This document shows positions 33,862 through 43,334 of a stretch of 64,000 nt of DNA, piece by piece. This DNA comes from Sulfuriferula sp047300855 (GTDB taxonomy: Bacteria; Pseudomonadota; Gammaproteobacteria; Burkholderiales; Sulfuriferulaceae), in the NCBI RefSeq assembly GCF_047300855.1, contig NZ_CP170197.1, positions 2,294,001 to 2,358,000 of the forward strand. The letters run 5' to 3'. Every line of letters begins with the position of its first letter. Position 1 is the stretch's first letter. The position numbers and the translations under genes were made by a program. Below the pieces are notes generated by a model that had not been told where the DNA came from, ran no database searches, and was given only the letters and a program-made list of their open reading frames with translations.

Positions 33862-35751
33862 ATGAATATGCAGCCAATGGATAACGCTACCGGGAAAATC
33901 AAAAATCTGGCGCATCGCCTGCAGGAATTGCGCGACGCCACCCTGGCAACCCAGCAGCAATTGATGGAACGCTGGCATCCGCATTTGCACCATCGGCATT
34001 ACCTGCCCAGCGCTGCAAACCTGGCCGCCTATATCGGCCTGAGACGGCATGATTTGCGTGAACTGCAAGCTGCCCTCGCCGCTGTGGGGCTGTCCTCGCT
34101 GGGGCGCTGCGAAGGCCATGTAATGGCTACACTGGATGCAGTGAGTTATGCGCTGGCGATGATGAATGGCGCGCCACCGCTGCCCTGCCCGGTGCATGAA
34201 ACCAGCCACGCCATGCAGCATGACCGGCTGCTGTTGCGCCACAACACCGACCTCCTGTTCGGAAAACATCAAGGCAAGCGCAGCACGCGGATCATGGTGA
34301 CACTGCCGAGCGAAGCGGCGGACGATCACCCTGTGGTGCGCGATATGCTCACGCTGGGCATGGACTGTGCACGCATCAATTGCGCTCACGACACCCCTGC
34401 AGGCTGGGAAAAAATGGTCGCCAACGTTCGCCAGGCAGAGCACGAAACCGGGCGTCCCTGCCGCATCATGTTCGACCTGTCCGGCCCAAAACTGCGCACC
34501 GGCGAGATCGCACCCGGCCCCGAGGTTTTGCATGTCAGGATCAAGCGCGACGACCTCGGGGATCGGCTTTACCCCACCCGGATCATCCTCGACGGCACGG
34601 GCAGCCCAGGACAGCCAGCCACCACCGACAAGCTGGGCAAGGCGTCGCCCGCGCGCCTGAGCGTGCCTGCCAGGTGGCTGCACAAACTCAAGCCCGGCGA
34701 CAAAATCAGGTTCCATGACATGCGCAAGCGAAAACGTGAATTCGTCGTGGAACAGCGCCTGTCAGTCACGGAAGTACAGGTAAGTTGCGAGGACGGGGCC
34801 TATATCGCACCCGGCACCGTCCTCGAACGGATCACCGAAAAAAAACAGCACGGCCAGTCAGGCAAAACCGCCAGCGGGGATTTTCTGGCGCCCCCGATGC
34901 GCATCCATTTGCACAAGAACGACGCGCTGCTGCTCGCCCGCGATCCCTCGCCGGGCCACGCCGAGCGGCGCGACAAAGCCGGACACATCCTCTCCCCCGC
35001 GCGCATTCCATGTAGCGAGCCCGAGGTTTTTGCCTTTCTGGAGGCAGGCCATGCGGTATGGATAGACGACGGCCGCATCGGCTGCGTGATCGAGCGGGTC
35101 GACGCGGAGGGCGCGTGGCTGCGAGTCACGCAGGTGCGCCCGGAAGGGGAACATGTCGGTGCGCAGAAAGGGCTCAACTTCCCCGACAGCCATTTGCTAC
35201 TGCCCGCACTGAGCGAAAAAGACCTGCGCGACCTGGATTTTGCCGTGCAGCATGCCGACATCATCGGCCTGTCGTTTGTGCAGAGTGCGGATGACCTGGA
35301 CCGGCTTGCTGAAGCTTTGAAACAACGCAATGCCGGCGCCCTCGGCATCATCGCTAAAATCGAGACGCGTCAGGCGGTAAAGAACCTGCCGGAAATCATC
35401 GTGCGCGGCGCGGGGCATGGCCCGTTCGGCGTGATGATCGCGCGCGGCGATCTGGCCGTGGAGATAGGCTACGAACGCATGGCGGAGATTCAGGAAGAAA
35501 TGCTGTGGTTATGCGAGGCTGCCCATATCCCGGTGACCTGGGCCACCCAGGTGCTGGAAAGCCTGGTCAAACTGGGTCTGCCGTCACGCGCCGAAATCAG
35601 CGACGCTGCGATGTCCGGACGCGCCGAATGCGTGATGCTGAACAAAGGTCCCTATATCCTGCATGCGCTGTCGGTACTGGATGACATTGTTACCCGCATG
35701 CAGGCGCACCTGGACAAAAAGACCTCGCAATACCGGGCATTGCACTGGTAA
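33862..35751 (+). CDS. Atypical pyruvate kinase-like protein
   Basis: 629 aa, longer than the usual 470-480. The first about 140 residues are an extra helical domain, mostly unlike known PK parts. The TIM-barrel parts are recognisable: ARINCAHD, FDLSGPKLRTGEI, IIAKIETRQ with the catalytic Lys, MIARGDLAVEI and WATQVLESLVKLGLPSRAE. The protein ends soon after the barrel, so the C-terminal allosteric domain is missing. A long middle region holds the B domain and an insertion. It probably retains phosphotransfer activity but not the usual effector control. Confidence 0.8.
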   Translation: MNMQPMDNATGKIKNLAHRLQELRDATLATQQQLMERWHPHLHHRHYLPSAANLAAYIGLRRHDLRELQAALAAVGLSSLGRCEGHVMATLDAVSYALAMMNGAPPLPCPVHETSHAMQHDRLLLRHNTDLLFGKHQGKRSTRIMVTLPSEAADDHPVVRDMLTLGMDCARINCAHDTPAGWEKMVANVRQAEHETGRPCRIMFDLSGPKLRTGEIAPGPEVLHVRIKRDDLGDRLYPTRIILDGTGSPGQPATTDKLGKASPARLSVPARWLHKLKPGDKIRFHDMRKRKREFVVEQRLSVTEVQVSCEDGAYIAPGTVLERITEKKQHGQSGKTASGDFLAPPMRIHLHKNDALLLARDPSPGHAERRDKAGHILSPARIPCSEPEVFAFLEAGHAVWIDDGRIGCVIERVDAEGAWLRVTQVRPEGEHVGAQKGLNFPDSHLLLPALSEKDLRDLDFAVQHADIIGLSFVQSADDLDRLAEALKQRNAGALGIIAKIETRQAVKNLPEIIVRGAGHGPFGVMIARGDLAVEIGYERMAEIQEEMLWLCEAAHIPVTWATQVLESLVKLGLPSRAEISDAAMSGRAECVMLNKGPYILHALSVLDDIVTRMQAHLDKKTSQYRALHW

Positions 35752-35800
35752 AACACGCGTTATACTGAAGCTCGCTCAAATGTGTGCACTGGAGTCCAAG

Positions 35801-36205
35801 ATGGCTGAAAACATGATTGAGTCCGGCAATGCGCCGGCAGATGGCCTGGTGACGATCACCCATGTGATTTATGGTCTGCATGCATTCACCGTGATCACCG
35901 GGCTGCTGAGTCCGATGCTGATCGTGACGGCATTCCTCACCGGCTGGCCGTCGATCCTGGCAGTGGTGCTCAACTATATCAAGCGCAGCGAAGCGCGCGG
36001 CACCTATCTGGAATCGCACTTCCGCTGGCAGATCCGCACTTTCTGGTTTGCCTTGCTGTGGGTGGTGGTGGCAGGACTGCTGATGTTAACGCTGATCGGC
36101 ATTCCGCTGGCGATTGCGGTCGTCTCCATCGCCGGGCTGTGGGTGCTGTACCGCGTGGCGCGCGGCTGGTTAAGGCTTAACGACAAGCTGGCGATGCCGG
36201 TATAG
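35801..36205 (+). CDS. DUF4870-like membrane protein
   Basis: 134 aa from the ATG at 35801 with GGAG upstream; the longer frame overlaps the previous gene. Three membrane helices are predicted: about 15-42, 68-93 and 96-112. The segment LNYIKRSEARGTYLESHFRWQIRTFW between helices is typical of the small DUF4870 family. The function is unknown. It stands 49 bases after the pyruvate kinase-like gene and may be co-transcribed with it. Confidence 0.8.
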   Translation: MAENMIESGNAPADGLVTITHVIYGLHAFTVITGLLSPMLIVTAFLTGWPSILAVVLNYIKRSEARGTYLESHFRWQIRTFWFALLWVVVAGLLMLTLIGIPLAIAVVSIAGLWVLYRVARGWLRLNDKLAMPV

Positions 36206-36214
36206 CCCTACGGA

Positions 36215-36667
36215 TTATGGCTGGCGTTGACGCGCCAGGAACTTATCCAGCTGGTTGGCAAACGCCTGGCGGTCACTATTTGAAAAGACCGCTGGGCCAC
36301 CAGTCTGAATACCGCTGCCGCGCAATTCGTCCATGAAGTTGCGCATGGTGAGTAAAGCCTGGATCGTTTCCTTGCTGTAAAACTCGCCTCTGGGGTTGAG
36401 CGCGTGCCCGTTTTTTTCGATGACGTCCGCCGCCAGCGGAATATCAGCGGTAATCACCAGGTCACCCGCTTGCAGCCGCTGCACAATCTCGTTATCTGCC
36501 ACATCGAAACCCCCGGGTACCTGCAGCGCGCGGATATACGGCGAAGGCGGCGTGCGCAGCAACTGGTTAGCTACCAGGGTCATGGAAATCTGCGCCCGCT
36601 CGGCGGCGCGAAACAGGATATCCTTGATGACGCCCGGACAGGCGTCGGCATCTACCCAGATGTGCAT
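36215..36667 (-). CDS. yaiI: YaiI/YqxD-family protein (DUF188)
   Basis: 150 aa. The start MHIWVDADACPGVIKDILF and the DLVITADIPLAADVIEKNG segment are diagnostic. The fold resembles PIN-like nucleases, with Asp residues in VDADAC and ITADIP; activity is not established. It is convergent with the DUF4870-like gene and lies 30 bases downstream of yaeQ on the same strand, probably in one transcript. Confidence 0.93.
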   Translation of the reverse strand: MHIWVDADACPGVIKDILFRAAERAQISMTLVANQLLRTPPSPYIRALQVPGGFDVADNEIVQRLQAGDLVITADIPLAADVIEKNGHALNPRGEFYSKETIQALLTMRNFMDELRGSGIQTGGPAVFSNSDRQAFANQLDKFLARQRQP

Positions 36668-36697
36668 GACTGAACCCCGGCAATCAATGGCGCACTT

Positions 36698-37243
36698 TCA
36701 GGCCGGCGCCTGCAGCACGACGAATTCCACCGCCACCGTTTCGGCGTCGCTGGACAGCCAGATTGCGCCGTCTTCTATCGTACAACTGAGCTGCATGTTG
36801 CGCTGCGCCAGTTTTCCAAGCGCCTGAGTGACTGGTAATGGCAAATTAATTACGGTCAGGTTTTTCAGCCGCGCAAGCTTGGAGCTGATGGCAGCCCACC
36901 ACAGGTTGGCGCCATGGGCACCATACGTGTAAATCGCTACCTGATTCGCACGGCCGCTAGCTTTGAGGATGCGTTTTTCATCGGGCAGGCCCACGTCTAT
37001 CCAGAGATCAATCGCACCGGTCAGATCCTTTTGCCATACATCCGGCTCATCCGCCTCGGAAATGCCTTTGGCGAACGTCAGATATTCGTGTGCGTGACGG
37101 GCGAAAGCCAATACACGCACCATCATGCGCTCGTCGGTCTCGGACGGATGGCGCGCAAGGGTCAGCGCATGGCTGGCATAATAGTGCCGGTCCATATCGG
37201 CGATTTGCAGGTCGGCTTTGAAAATGGTTGCTTTGAGTGCCAT
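36698..37243 (-). CDS. yaeQ: YaeQ-family protein
   Basis: 181 aa from the ATG at 37243 (MALKATIFKADLQIADMDRH). A longer frame extends into the next gene and is rejected. The fold is a PD-(D/E)XK-like alpha/beta type; the family is widespread in proteobacteria, with a proposed role in transcription or stress that remains poorly defined. Length is exactly that of the family. It is divergent from the Sel1-repeat gene. Confidence 0.93.
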   Translation of the reverse strand: MALKATIFKADLQIADMDRHYYASHALTLARHPSETDERMMVRVLAFARHAHEYLTFAKGISEADEPDVWQKDLTGAIDLWIDVGLPDEKRILKASGRANQVAIYTYGAHGANLWWAAISSKLARLKNLTVINLPLPVTQALGKLAQRNMQLSCTIEDGAIWLSSDAETVAVEFVVLQAPA

Positions 37244-37342
37244 GGGCCAGGAGTTTTTAGCGACGTGGAAGCGCGACAGTTTAGCTGATTCACGCGCATG
37301 CGCGCAGAGCCGGGTAAAATTCGCCCAACACAAGGAATGCAG

Positions 37343-37726
37343 ATGGATATTATCGAACTCGCCGGCTACGGCCCGCTGAAAAAGCTGCTTGAAGCCGCAC
37401 AGGGCGGCGACGTGACCGCACAATACAACCTCGGCGTGATGTATTTCGAAGGCAAGGATGCGCCGCAGGATTATCTCGAGGCCGCCAAATGGTACGGCGC
37501 GGCTGCCGATCGGGGCGACCGCCAGGCGCAGTTCAACCTGGGATTGATGTTTTACCGGGGCGTGGGTGTGCCGAAAAACCTGGTGCATGCCTACGAATTA
37601 TTCAGTCTGGCTGCCGCGCAAGGCGATGAACGCGCCAAACAGGGCATGGCGGCAATCCTGCGCGAGGCCGCGCCGGAACAGCTTGCGGAAATCCACGCGC
37701 TTGGCACTGGTTCACGCAAGCACTGA
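37343..37726 (+). CDS. Sel1-repeat (TPR-like) protein
   Basis: 127 aa from the ATG at 37343; AAGGA lies six bases upstream, which favours it over an ATG two codons earlier. Two clear Sel1 repeats are seen: AQYNLGVMYFEGKDAPQDYL and AQFNLGLMFYRGVGVPKNLV, and a degenerate third follows. Such repeats form protein-binding helical scaffolds. No signal peptide is present, so it is cytoplasmic. The partner is unknown. Confidence 0.88.
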   Translation: MDIIELAGYGPLKKLLEAAQGGDVTAQYNLGVMYFEGKDAPQDYLEAAKWYGAAADRGDRQAQFNLGLMFYRGVGVPKNLVHAYELFSLAAAQGDERAKQGMAAILREAAPEQLAEIHALGTGSRKH

Positions 37727-37738
37727 AATATCGCGGTT

Positions 37739-38335
37739 TCAAGTTGCGACGTCCAGGTGCCCTACCTTGACCAGGATGATACAGCCCGGCTCGCTGAACG
37801 GCTGATGCATGCTCAAATGCGGGCTGCGCAGCCACATGCCGGGACCGTAATCGCCGAACTCATCCTGAAACACACCCTCCAGCACCAGAATCTCCTCGCC
37901 GCCGAATTCGGACAGCGGCAGCACTTGCAATCCCTCCACCAGCCCCGGCAGCCACTGCGCTTCATGGGTGTGGATGACCACGCGCTGGGTGTCGCCCGGC
38001 TGCATGTAGCGCAGTTTTACAAACAAGGTGCAGCCGCTGCGGCTGAACGGACGGTGCGCCGAGCCGGGCGGATTTTTCAGATAAGTGCCTGCCGGATAGA
38101 CGCCGTATTCATCCTCGAAAATACCTTCCAGCACCAGGATTTCCTCGCCCTGCGGATGCGTGTGCGCATCAAACCCGGCTCCAGGCTGATAGCGCACTAT
38201 CGAAGTGGCGCGCGCCGCTTCCGCGCCGTTGCGTTCCAGCATGCGGCGCGCCACGCCGGGCAGCGGCGAATCCATCCAGGGCAGTTGGGCGGGGTCAACC
38301 AGTGCACGCTGGCTGTGGTCTGCATTGATAATCAT
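37739..38335 (-). CDS. Double-cupin ChrR-like protein
   Basis: 198 aa from the ATG at 38335 (an alternative TTG lies two codons earlier). Two cupin domains are seen. The first has HTHPQGEEILVLEGIFEDEYG, with the His/His/Glu metal site. The second, EEILVLEGVFQDEFGDYG, also has a His in LPHLSMHQPF-like surroundings. The resemblance is to the cupin part of the anti-sigma factor ChrR, but there is no N-terminal zinc domain and no adjacent sigma factor. It could be a metal-dependent sensor or enzyme. Confidence 0.85.
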   Translation of the reverse strand: MIINADHSQRALVDPAQLPWMDSPLPGVARRMLERNGAEAARATSIVRYQPGAGFDAHTHPQGEEILVLEGIFEDEYGVYPAGTYLKNPPGSAHRPFSRSGCTLFVKLRYMQPGDTQRVVIHTHEAQWLPGLVEGLQVLPLSEFGGEEILVLEGVFQDEFGDYGPGMWLRSPHLSMHQPFSEPGCIILVKVGHLDVAT

Positions 38336-38386
38336 GAGCAATGAATGAATCCGGATTTGAAACAGTTTCGATTTGGCGAACGTCCA

Positions 38387-38905
38387 TTAAAAACGAATAT
38401 AGGCATAACCACGCTGCTGCAAGTCAATCAGGCGGGTGTAGGCATCATGGACGATCACCACGCCGGGCAACAGATCTTCCGGTGTGAATCCCTTGGCGCG
38501 CATGGTGACGTTACAGATTTCCACGCTCACGCCATGCTGTATCAGTTCGGCCACCACCTGGCTGTTTGGGTTGTAGGCAAATGGGTCTTTTTTGTCACGC
38601 TGATAAGCCGGGTCATTGAGCAGCCAGTATGCCGTTGGGCCATGCAGTACGATGCTGATATGCAACTGATCCTGCGGGATACCCAAGGATTTATATGCCT
38701 CCAGCAGGCCGCGCAGATAATACAGCCCCTTGCCGATCCCGGCCTCCCACACATCGTCCTTGTCGTCGTATACAACCTTGATGTCGGTGCGTTTTTGCAC
38801 GCCGATTATGTCTGCTTGCTGCGCTGCTGCAGCAGCCGTAACGGGTGCGATTCCAGACAGGCAGCCGATCAACAGGCAAAAAATCAGGCCGGTTTGACGC
38901 ATCAT
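38387..38905 (-). CDS. Exported DsrE-family protein
   Basis: 172 aa from the ATG at 38905, chosen because GAGGA lies eight bases before it. There is a signal peptide (residues 1-26, ending AAAAAA). The mature part KVVYDDKDDVWEAGIGKGLYYLRGLLE and the Cys in SVEICNVTMRAKG match exported DsrE/DsrF-like proteins, common near sulfur metabolism genes. The role of periplasmic members is not known. It lies 51 bases upstream of the cupin gene on the same strand. Confidence 0.85.
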   Translation of the reverse strand: MMRQTGLIFCLLIGCLSGIAPVTAAAAAQQADIIGVQKRTDIKVVYDDKDDVWEAGIGKGLYYLRGLLEAYKSLGIPQDQLHISIVLHGPTAYWLLNDPAYQRDKKDPFAYNPNSQVVAELIQHGVSVEICNVTMRAKGFTPEDLLPGVVIVHDAYTRLIDLQQRGYAYIRF

Positions 38906-39078
38906 CTTCATTCTCCTCTTGTTTAAACGCGTTAAACATAGCTTGATTCGTCCGCCTGTGCCAGTCGTAATTTCCAGCAAGATTTCCTATGCCAATGCGT
39001 CCAAACTGATTTGCTACGGGAAATTTGCCATACGGCTTCCGTGACGCGCGCGGTTATAATTCCCCGACTGGAGGAATC

Positions 39079-40464
39079 ATGCTGGAAATCGTCATTGCCC
39101 TAGCGGCGCTCATTATCGTTGCTGTGCTGCTATGGCTCGGGTTCAAAATCAACGCACTGACGCAGGCACAGGCTGCCCTGCCAAGCATGCTTCAGGAGGG
39201 TCTGGAAACACGCCACCGAACCATGCTCACCGATTTACACAACGGCCTGGCGAATCAGTCCGATCGCACTCAGAGTGCATTGACCGAGGTATCCGAGCGT
39301 CTGCGCCACACCGTAGCAGGTGAACTGACTGCCACGCGCGAAGCGGTGCTGGCGCTACAGCACGCGCAGACCCGCGAGCTCGCGGACAGCCGCACCGCGC
39401 AAAATGCGCAGCTGGCGGATTTTTCCGCCAAAATTCAGGCCGTGCAGGCCGAGACCCTCGCCCAGACTTTGCAAACATTGGCCAAACAGGGTCGCGAAGA
39501 ACAGGCGTTGATCCAGACTACCATGCAAAATGCCACCACCCAGCTATCGGCCTCGGTAGAGGCCCTGGCAAAGAGCGTGGATGCGCGTCTCGCGGAAATT
39601 TCCGGCAAGGTCAGCGAACGCCTCGATGAAGGCTTCAAGAAAACCAACGAGACCTTTGCCAATGTAATGGCGCGTCTGGCCACCATCGACGAGGCGCAAA
39701 AGAAAATCGACGGACTGTCCAGCAACGTGCTCACCCTGCAGGAACTGCTTGGCGACAAGCGCTCGCGCGGCGCGTTCGGCGAGGTGCAACTGGAAGGACT
39801 GGTACGCAATATCATGCCGCCGGATGGGTACAGTTTTCAGACCACATTATCCAACGGCAGCCGGGTGGACTGCCTGCTGGTACTGCCGGAACCGACCGGA
39901 CGCGTGGCTGTGGATTCGAAATTCCCGCTGGAAAACTATAACCGCATGTTTGCCCGCGACGCCGCCGAAGCCGATCGTACCCTGGCCACGCGTGCATTCA
40001 AGGCCGACGTGAAAAAGCACGTGGATGACATTGCCGCCAAATACATCATCGCAGGCGAAACTTCGGACGGCGCGGTGATGTTCGTGCCGGCCGAGGCGGT
40101 GTTCGCCGAAATCCACGCCTACCATTCGGACCTGGTCGAATACGCCATGAGCCGGCGCGTGTGGATCGTCTCGCCAACTACACTGATGGCGGTACTCAAC
40201 ACCGCGCGCGCAGTGATCAAGGACGTGGAAACACGGCGTCAGGTACACATCATCAAGGACGAACTGTCCAAGCTGGGCAAGGATTTTTCCCGTTTCGACG
40301 TGCGCATGAAAAAACTCGCCGATCATATTCGCCTGGCCAATGAAGACGCCACCGAAGTCCACATCAGCAGCCAGAAAATCAGCAAGCGCTTCAGCCAGAT
40401 TGAATCGGTGGACCTGGAGCATTTGCAACCCGCAGCGCCATTACTGCCCGACGCCGAAGCATGA
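39079..40464 (+). CDS. rmuC: DNA recombination protein RmuC
   Basis: 461 aa from the ATG at 39079 with GGAGG upstream. One N-terminal membrane helix (about 2-22) is followed by a long coiled coil (about 25-200) and the RmuC nuclease-like core (RSRGAFGEVQLEGLVRNIMP; VAVDSKFPLENY, with the Asp and Lys of a PD-(D/E)XK site). RmuC limits inversions at short repeats. The last four bases overlap the aminotransferase start (ATGA). Confidence 0.95.
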   Translation: MLEIVIALAALIIVAVLLWLGFKINALTQAQAALPSMLQEGLETRHRTMLTDLHNGLANQSDRTQSALTEVSERLRHTVAGELTATREAVLALQHAQTRELADSRTAQNAQLADFSAKIQAVQAETLAQTLQTLAKQGREEQALIQTTMQNATTQLSASVEALAKSVDARLAEISGKVSERLDEGFKKTNETFANVMARLATIDEAQKKIDGLSSNVLTLQELLGDKRSRGAFGEVQLEGLVRNIMPPDGYSFQTTLSNGSRVDCLLVLPEPTGRVAVDSKFPLENYNRMFARDAAEADRTLATRAFKADVKKHVDDIAAKYIIAGETSDGAVMFVPAEAVFAEIHAYHSDLVEYAMSRRVWIVSPTTLMAVLNTARAVIKDVETRRQVHIIKDELSKLGKDFSRFDVRMKKLADHIRLANEDATEVHISSQKISKRFSQIESVDLEHLQPAAPLLPDAEA

Positions 40465-41633
40465 ATACATCGCACCCGCGCATTGCCGCACGCATGGCAG
40501 ACATCGCACCATTTCATGTGATGGACATCCTGGCACGCGCGCGCCAGATGGAGGCACAAGGGCGTTCGATCATCCATCTGGAAATCGGTGAGCCGGACTT
40601 CCCCACTCCGTATCCGATAGTCGAGGCAGGCATCGCAGCACTGGAGCAGGGCAACCTGTATTACTCGCCTCCACTCGGTCTGCCGCAGTTGCGCAGCGCC
40701 ATTGCCGATTATTACGCGCAACACTATGGCGTGCAGCTCAGTCCACAGCGCGTGGTCGTCACCCCCGGCGCGTCCGGTGCGCTGCTGCTTGCACTGGGCG
40801 TGCTCGCCGATCCTGGCGATAGCGTATTGCTGGCCGATCCAGGCTACCCATGCAATCGCCATTTTGCGCGCTTCATCGAAGCGCGCACGCTGGCCGTACC
40901 GGTGGATGCGGATACCGGATACCAGCTCACACCCGAACTGGTTGAGCGTTACTGGACACCCGCGGTCAAGGTCGTGCTGCTGGCTTCGCCGTCCAATCCC
41001 ACCGGCACCGTCGTGCCGGATGCTGACGTGCGTGCCATTGCCGCTCTCTGCGCCGCGCGCGGCGCAACCCTGATTGTGGATGAGATTTACCACGGACTGA
41101 TTTACGAAGGCAGCCATCACACGGCGCTGGCGCACTCGGATCAGGTGTTCGTGGTGAACAGTTTTTCCAAGTACTTTCAGATGACAGGCTGGCGGCTGGG
41201 CTGGCTGGTAGCACCGGAGTGGGCAATGGAAGCACTGGATCGGCTGGTGCAAAACCTGTACCTTGCCGCCTCCACGCCTGCGCAATACGCCGCCCTTGCG
41301 GCCTTTACGCCTGCCACACTTACCATTCTGGAAGCACGCAAGACCGAGCTGAAAATACGCCGCGATTATCTCGCCAGCGCATTGCGCGATCTTGGTTTTG
41401 ATTTACCCGATCTACCGCAAGGTGCATTCTATTTATATGCAGGTTGCGGACGATTTAGCCAGGACAGCTGCGCTTTTGCAGCGCAGATTCTGGAACAAAC
41501 CGGTGTTGCCATCACCCCGGGGGTGGATTTTGGCACGTACCAGGCACAGCGCTTCGTGCGATTTGCCTACACAACTTCATTACCCAATTTGCAGGAAGCA
41601 ATGCGACGGCTGCGCGAATTTCTCCCGTCCTGA
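40461..41633 (+). CDS. PLP-dependent aminotransferase (class I/II)
   Basis: 390 aa, fold type I. The PLP-binding Lys is in VNSFSKYFQMTGWRLGW (about 240), and the conserved Asn and Asp appear in SPSNPTGTV and VDEIYHGLIY; the C-terminal Arg is in RFVRFAYTTS. The N-terminus HVMDILARARQMEAQGR is of the AspC/ArAT-like group often called AlaA/YfbQ-like. The amino donor is not predictable. It overlaps rmuC by four bases and ends before a strong terminator. Confidence 0.93.
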   Translation: MNTSHPRIAARMADIAPFHVMDILARARQMEAQGRSIIHLEIGEPDFPTPYPIVEAGIAALEQGNLYYSPPLGLPQLRSAIADYYAQHYGVQLSPQRVVVTPGASGALLLALGVLADPGDSVLLADPGYPCNRHFARFIEARTLAVPVDADTGYQLTPELVERYWTPAVKVVLLASPSNPTGTVVPDADVRAIAALCAARGATLIVDEIYHGLIYEGSHHTALAHSDQVFVVNSFSKYFQMTGWRLGWLVAPEWAMEALDRLVQNLYLAASTPAQYAALAAFTPATLTILEARKTELKIRRDYLASALRDLGFDLPDLPQGAFYLYAGCGRFSQDSCAFAAQILEQTGVAITPGVDFGTYQAQRFVRFAYTTSLPNLQEAMRRLREFLPS

Positions 41634-41683
41634 AAATCACAAGCGCCCAAATCCTTCGCGGGATAGCAAGTATTCAGGACGAA

Positions 41684-41711
41684 AAAAAACCGGCCCTAAG
41701 GCCGGTTTTTT
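41684..41711. terminator. Bidirectional intrinsic terminator
   Basis: Stem CCGGCC/GGCCGG with loop CTAA, flanked by A6 on the left and T6 on the right. It lies between the convergent aminotransferase and Ala/Pro-rich lipoprotein genes and can serve both strands. Confidence 0.92.
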
Positions 41712-41737
41712 AACAGCAGATGAGCTTGCTGGATTTA

Positions 41738-41995
41738 TTACTTGGCTGCAGGAGCAGATGCATCCGGTGCTGCAGGAGCTGGAGCGGCAGCGTCAGGAGC
41801 AGGAGCGGCAGCGTCAGGAGCCGGTGCAGCAGGAGCAGCTGCATCAGGAGCTGGAGCAGGAGCGGCTGCATCAGGAGCCGGTGCAGCAGGAGCAGCTGCA
41901 TCAGGAGCCGGTGCAGGAGCAGCGGCTTCTTCTTTTTTACCACAGGCAGACAGAGAAACGGCTAAAAGAGCGGCGAGCAGGATGGAATGTTTCAT
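41738..41995 (-). CDS. Ala/Pro-rich lipoprotein with internal repeats
   Basis: 85 aa. A lipobox LSAC (residues 15-18) follows a hydrophobic signal, then GKKEEA and a tail made almost only of Ala, Pro and Asp. Residues 26-44 and 45-63 are identical 19-residue repeats. The tail probably extends as a stiff spacer from the lipid anchor. Similar short repeat lipoproteins occur in betaproteobacteria, with no known role. The gene is closed by the strong terminator at 41684. Confidence 0.85.
   Translation of the reverse strand: MKHSILLAALLAVSLSACGKKEEAAAPAPAPDAAAPAAPAPDAAAPAPAPDAAAPAAPAPDAAAPAPDAAAPAPAAPDASAPAAK
41807..41920 (-). repeat. Two tandem 57-base repeats in the lipoprotein gene
   Basis: Two consecutive 57-base units encode the identical 19-residue segments of the Ala/Pro/Asp tail, followed by degenerate partial units. 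Copy number at such a locus could vary between strains. Confidence 0.8.
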
Positions 41996-42203
41996 TTATG
42001 TTCCCTCGTTAAAAATAATGACAAGCAACCACATTAAGATCGGCCCAAAGTCATTTATGATGACCGACGGGCAAAATTCTAGCAAAATTCAAGAAATATA
42101 CTAGGGGTATATGGTATTTCGTAAGGTTTTATTTTACACCCGGATTACGAAAAAATCTCTCGTTTTTCATTAATTCTATATATCACGACAATCCTTAGTC
42201 ATG

Positions 42204-43334
42204 TTAGTCATGTTTAGCACCTGGCAACAGAAAACCATCGAGATAGAATTCATATAGCAATGGCAACAAATCCATTTCCACTTCTGCAGATACCAACTGG
42301 CGTCTATCAGCCAATATCTGCAACGCGGTACGGCTGCCCGCTTTCCTTATGCCGATACACTCTCCATTCAGAAAGAAATTGCCGTTTCGAAACAGCATCT
42401 GTGACTGAGGTGCCAGGCGCACGCCAATTTTCTGCGCCTGCCGGTTGAAACTTGACTTACTTAATGGATTGCCTGGCGCCTCAAAAAACAGATGCGGTTT
42501 GGGCTCGGTAAGGTAGCATCCCAGAAAATCCACGACCTCTTTTTGAGTCCAATGAATACGTTCCAGCATCATTTCGACCTGCTCCAGCATTGCATCACTG
42601 ATTTGAGCAGGGTGTTTTTGCAAACTCAGTTCCGGATCCTGATACATACCGGTTAATTCGATTCTATCCTGCAAATACACCAGAAACTGGGTAGCGATTT
42701 CCTGCACGCTGGGGGAGCGGAACCCGATTGAATAAGTCATGCATTCACCTACAGCGACGCCATTGTGTGCGTAACGCGGAGGTAAATACAGCATATCCCC
42801 TGGATTCAGCAACCACTCCTGCTCCGCCTTGAAATGACGCAGAATTTTTAATGGCGCGCCAGGCACCAGGTCAAGCTTGTCTTGCGCGCTGATTTGCCAG
42901 AGACGCTGCCCCTGGCCCTGCAACAAGAACACATCATAAGAGTCGAAATGGGGACCTACGCCACCGCCATCAACAGCATAGCTCACCATCAAATCATCAA
43001 GCCGCGCATGCGGGATGAAATTGAAACGCGCAAGCAAGGTTTCAGCAGCATCCAGATGGTGATTGAGCTCCTGCACCAGCAGTGTCCAGGGCTGTTTTCC
43101 AATGCGTTTGAAATCCGTCCTGGTAAAGGGCCCGTGCTGCAATTGCCAGTCCTGTTTTTTTTGTCGTATCAACCGGGCTTGAACATCGTCCTCACACGAT
43201 AAGGCGATGAGCGCATCAGGGTTAATCAGACCTGCGAATCCGGGCACTGCATTGCGGACCAGCAAGGGCTTTTTTTGCCAGTATTCGCGCAAAAATCGGG
43301 TGGGGCTAATACCACCAAGCAAGTGTTTTTCCAT
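42204..43334 (-). CDS. roxA: RoxA-like ribosomal oxygenase (JmjC/cupin)
   Basis: 376 aa. The Fe(II)-binding HxD is in GGGVGPHFDSYDVFLLQGQGQ (about 130), with the distal His in PPRYAHNGVAVGE. The C-terminal part is a winged-helix-like dimerisation region. The family (YcfD/RoxA) hydroxylates an Arg of ribosomal protein L16 (uL16). Length matches. It is divergent from the peroxiredoxin gene. Confidence 0.93.
   Translation of the reverse strand: MEKHLLGGISPTRFLREYWQKKPLLVRNAVPGFAGLINPDALIALSCEDDVQARLIRQKKQDWQLQHGPFTRTDFKRIGKQPWTLLVQELNHHLDAAETLLARFNFIPHARLDDLMVSYAVDGGGVGPHFDSYDVFLLQGQGQRLWQISAQDKLDLVPGAPLKILRHFKAEQEWLLNPGDMLYLPPRYAHNGVAVGECMTYSIGFRSPSVQEIATQFLVYLQDRIELTGMYQDPELSLQKHPAQISDAMLEQVEMMLERIHWTQKEVVDFLGCYLTEPKPHLFFEAPGNPLSKSSFNRQAQKIGVRLAPQSQMLFRNGNFFLNGECIGIRKAGSRTALQILADRRQLVSAEVEMDLLPLLYEFYLDGFLLPGAKHD

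Noticed and set aside
36698..37588. 296-codon version of YaeQ.
   Set aside because: The first 115 codons run antisense through the Sel1-repeat gene and are not family sequence; the family start is at 37243.
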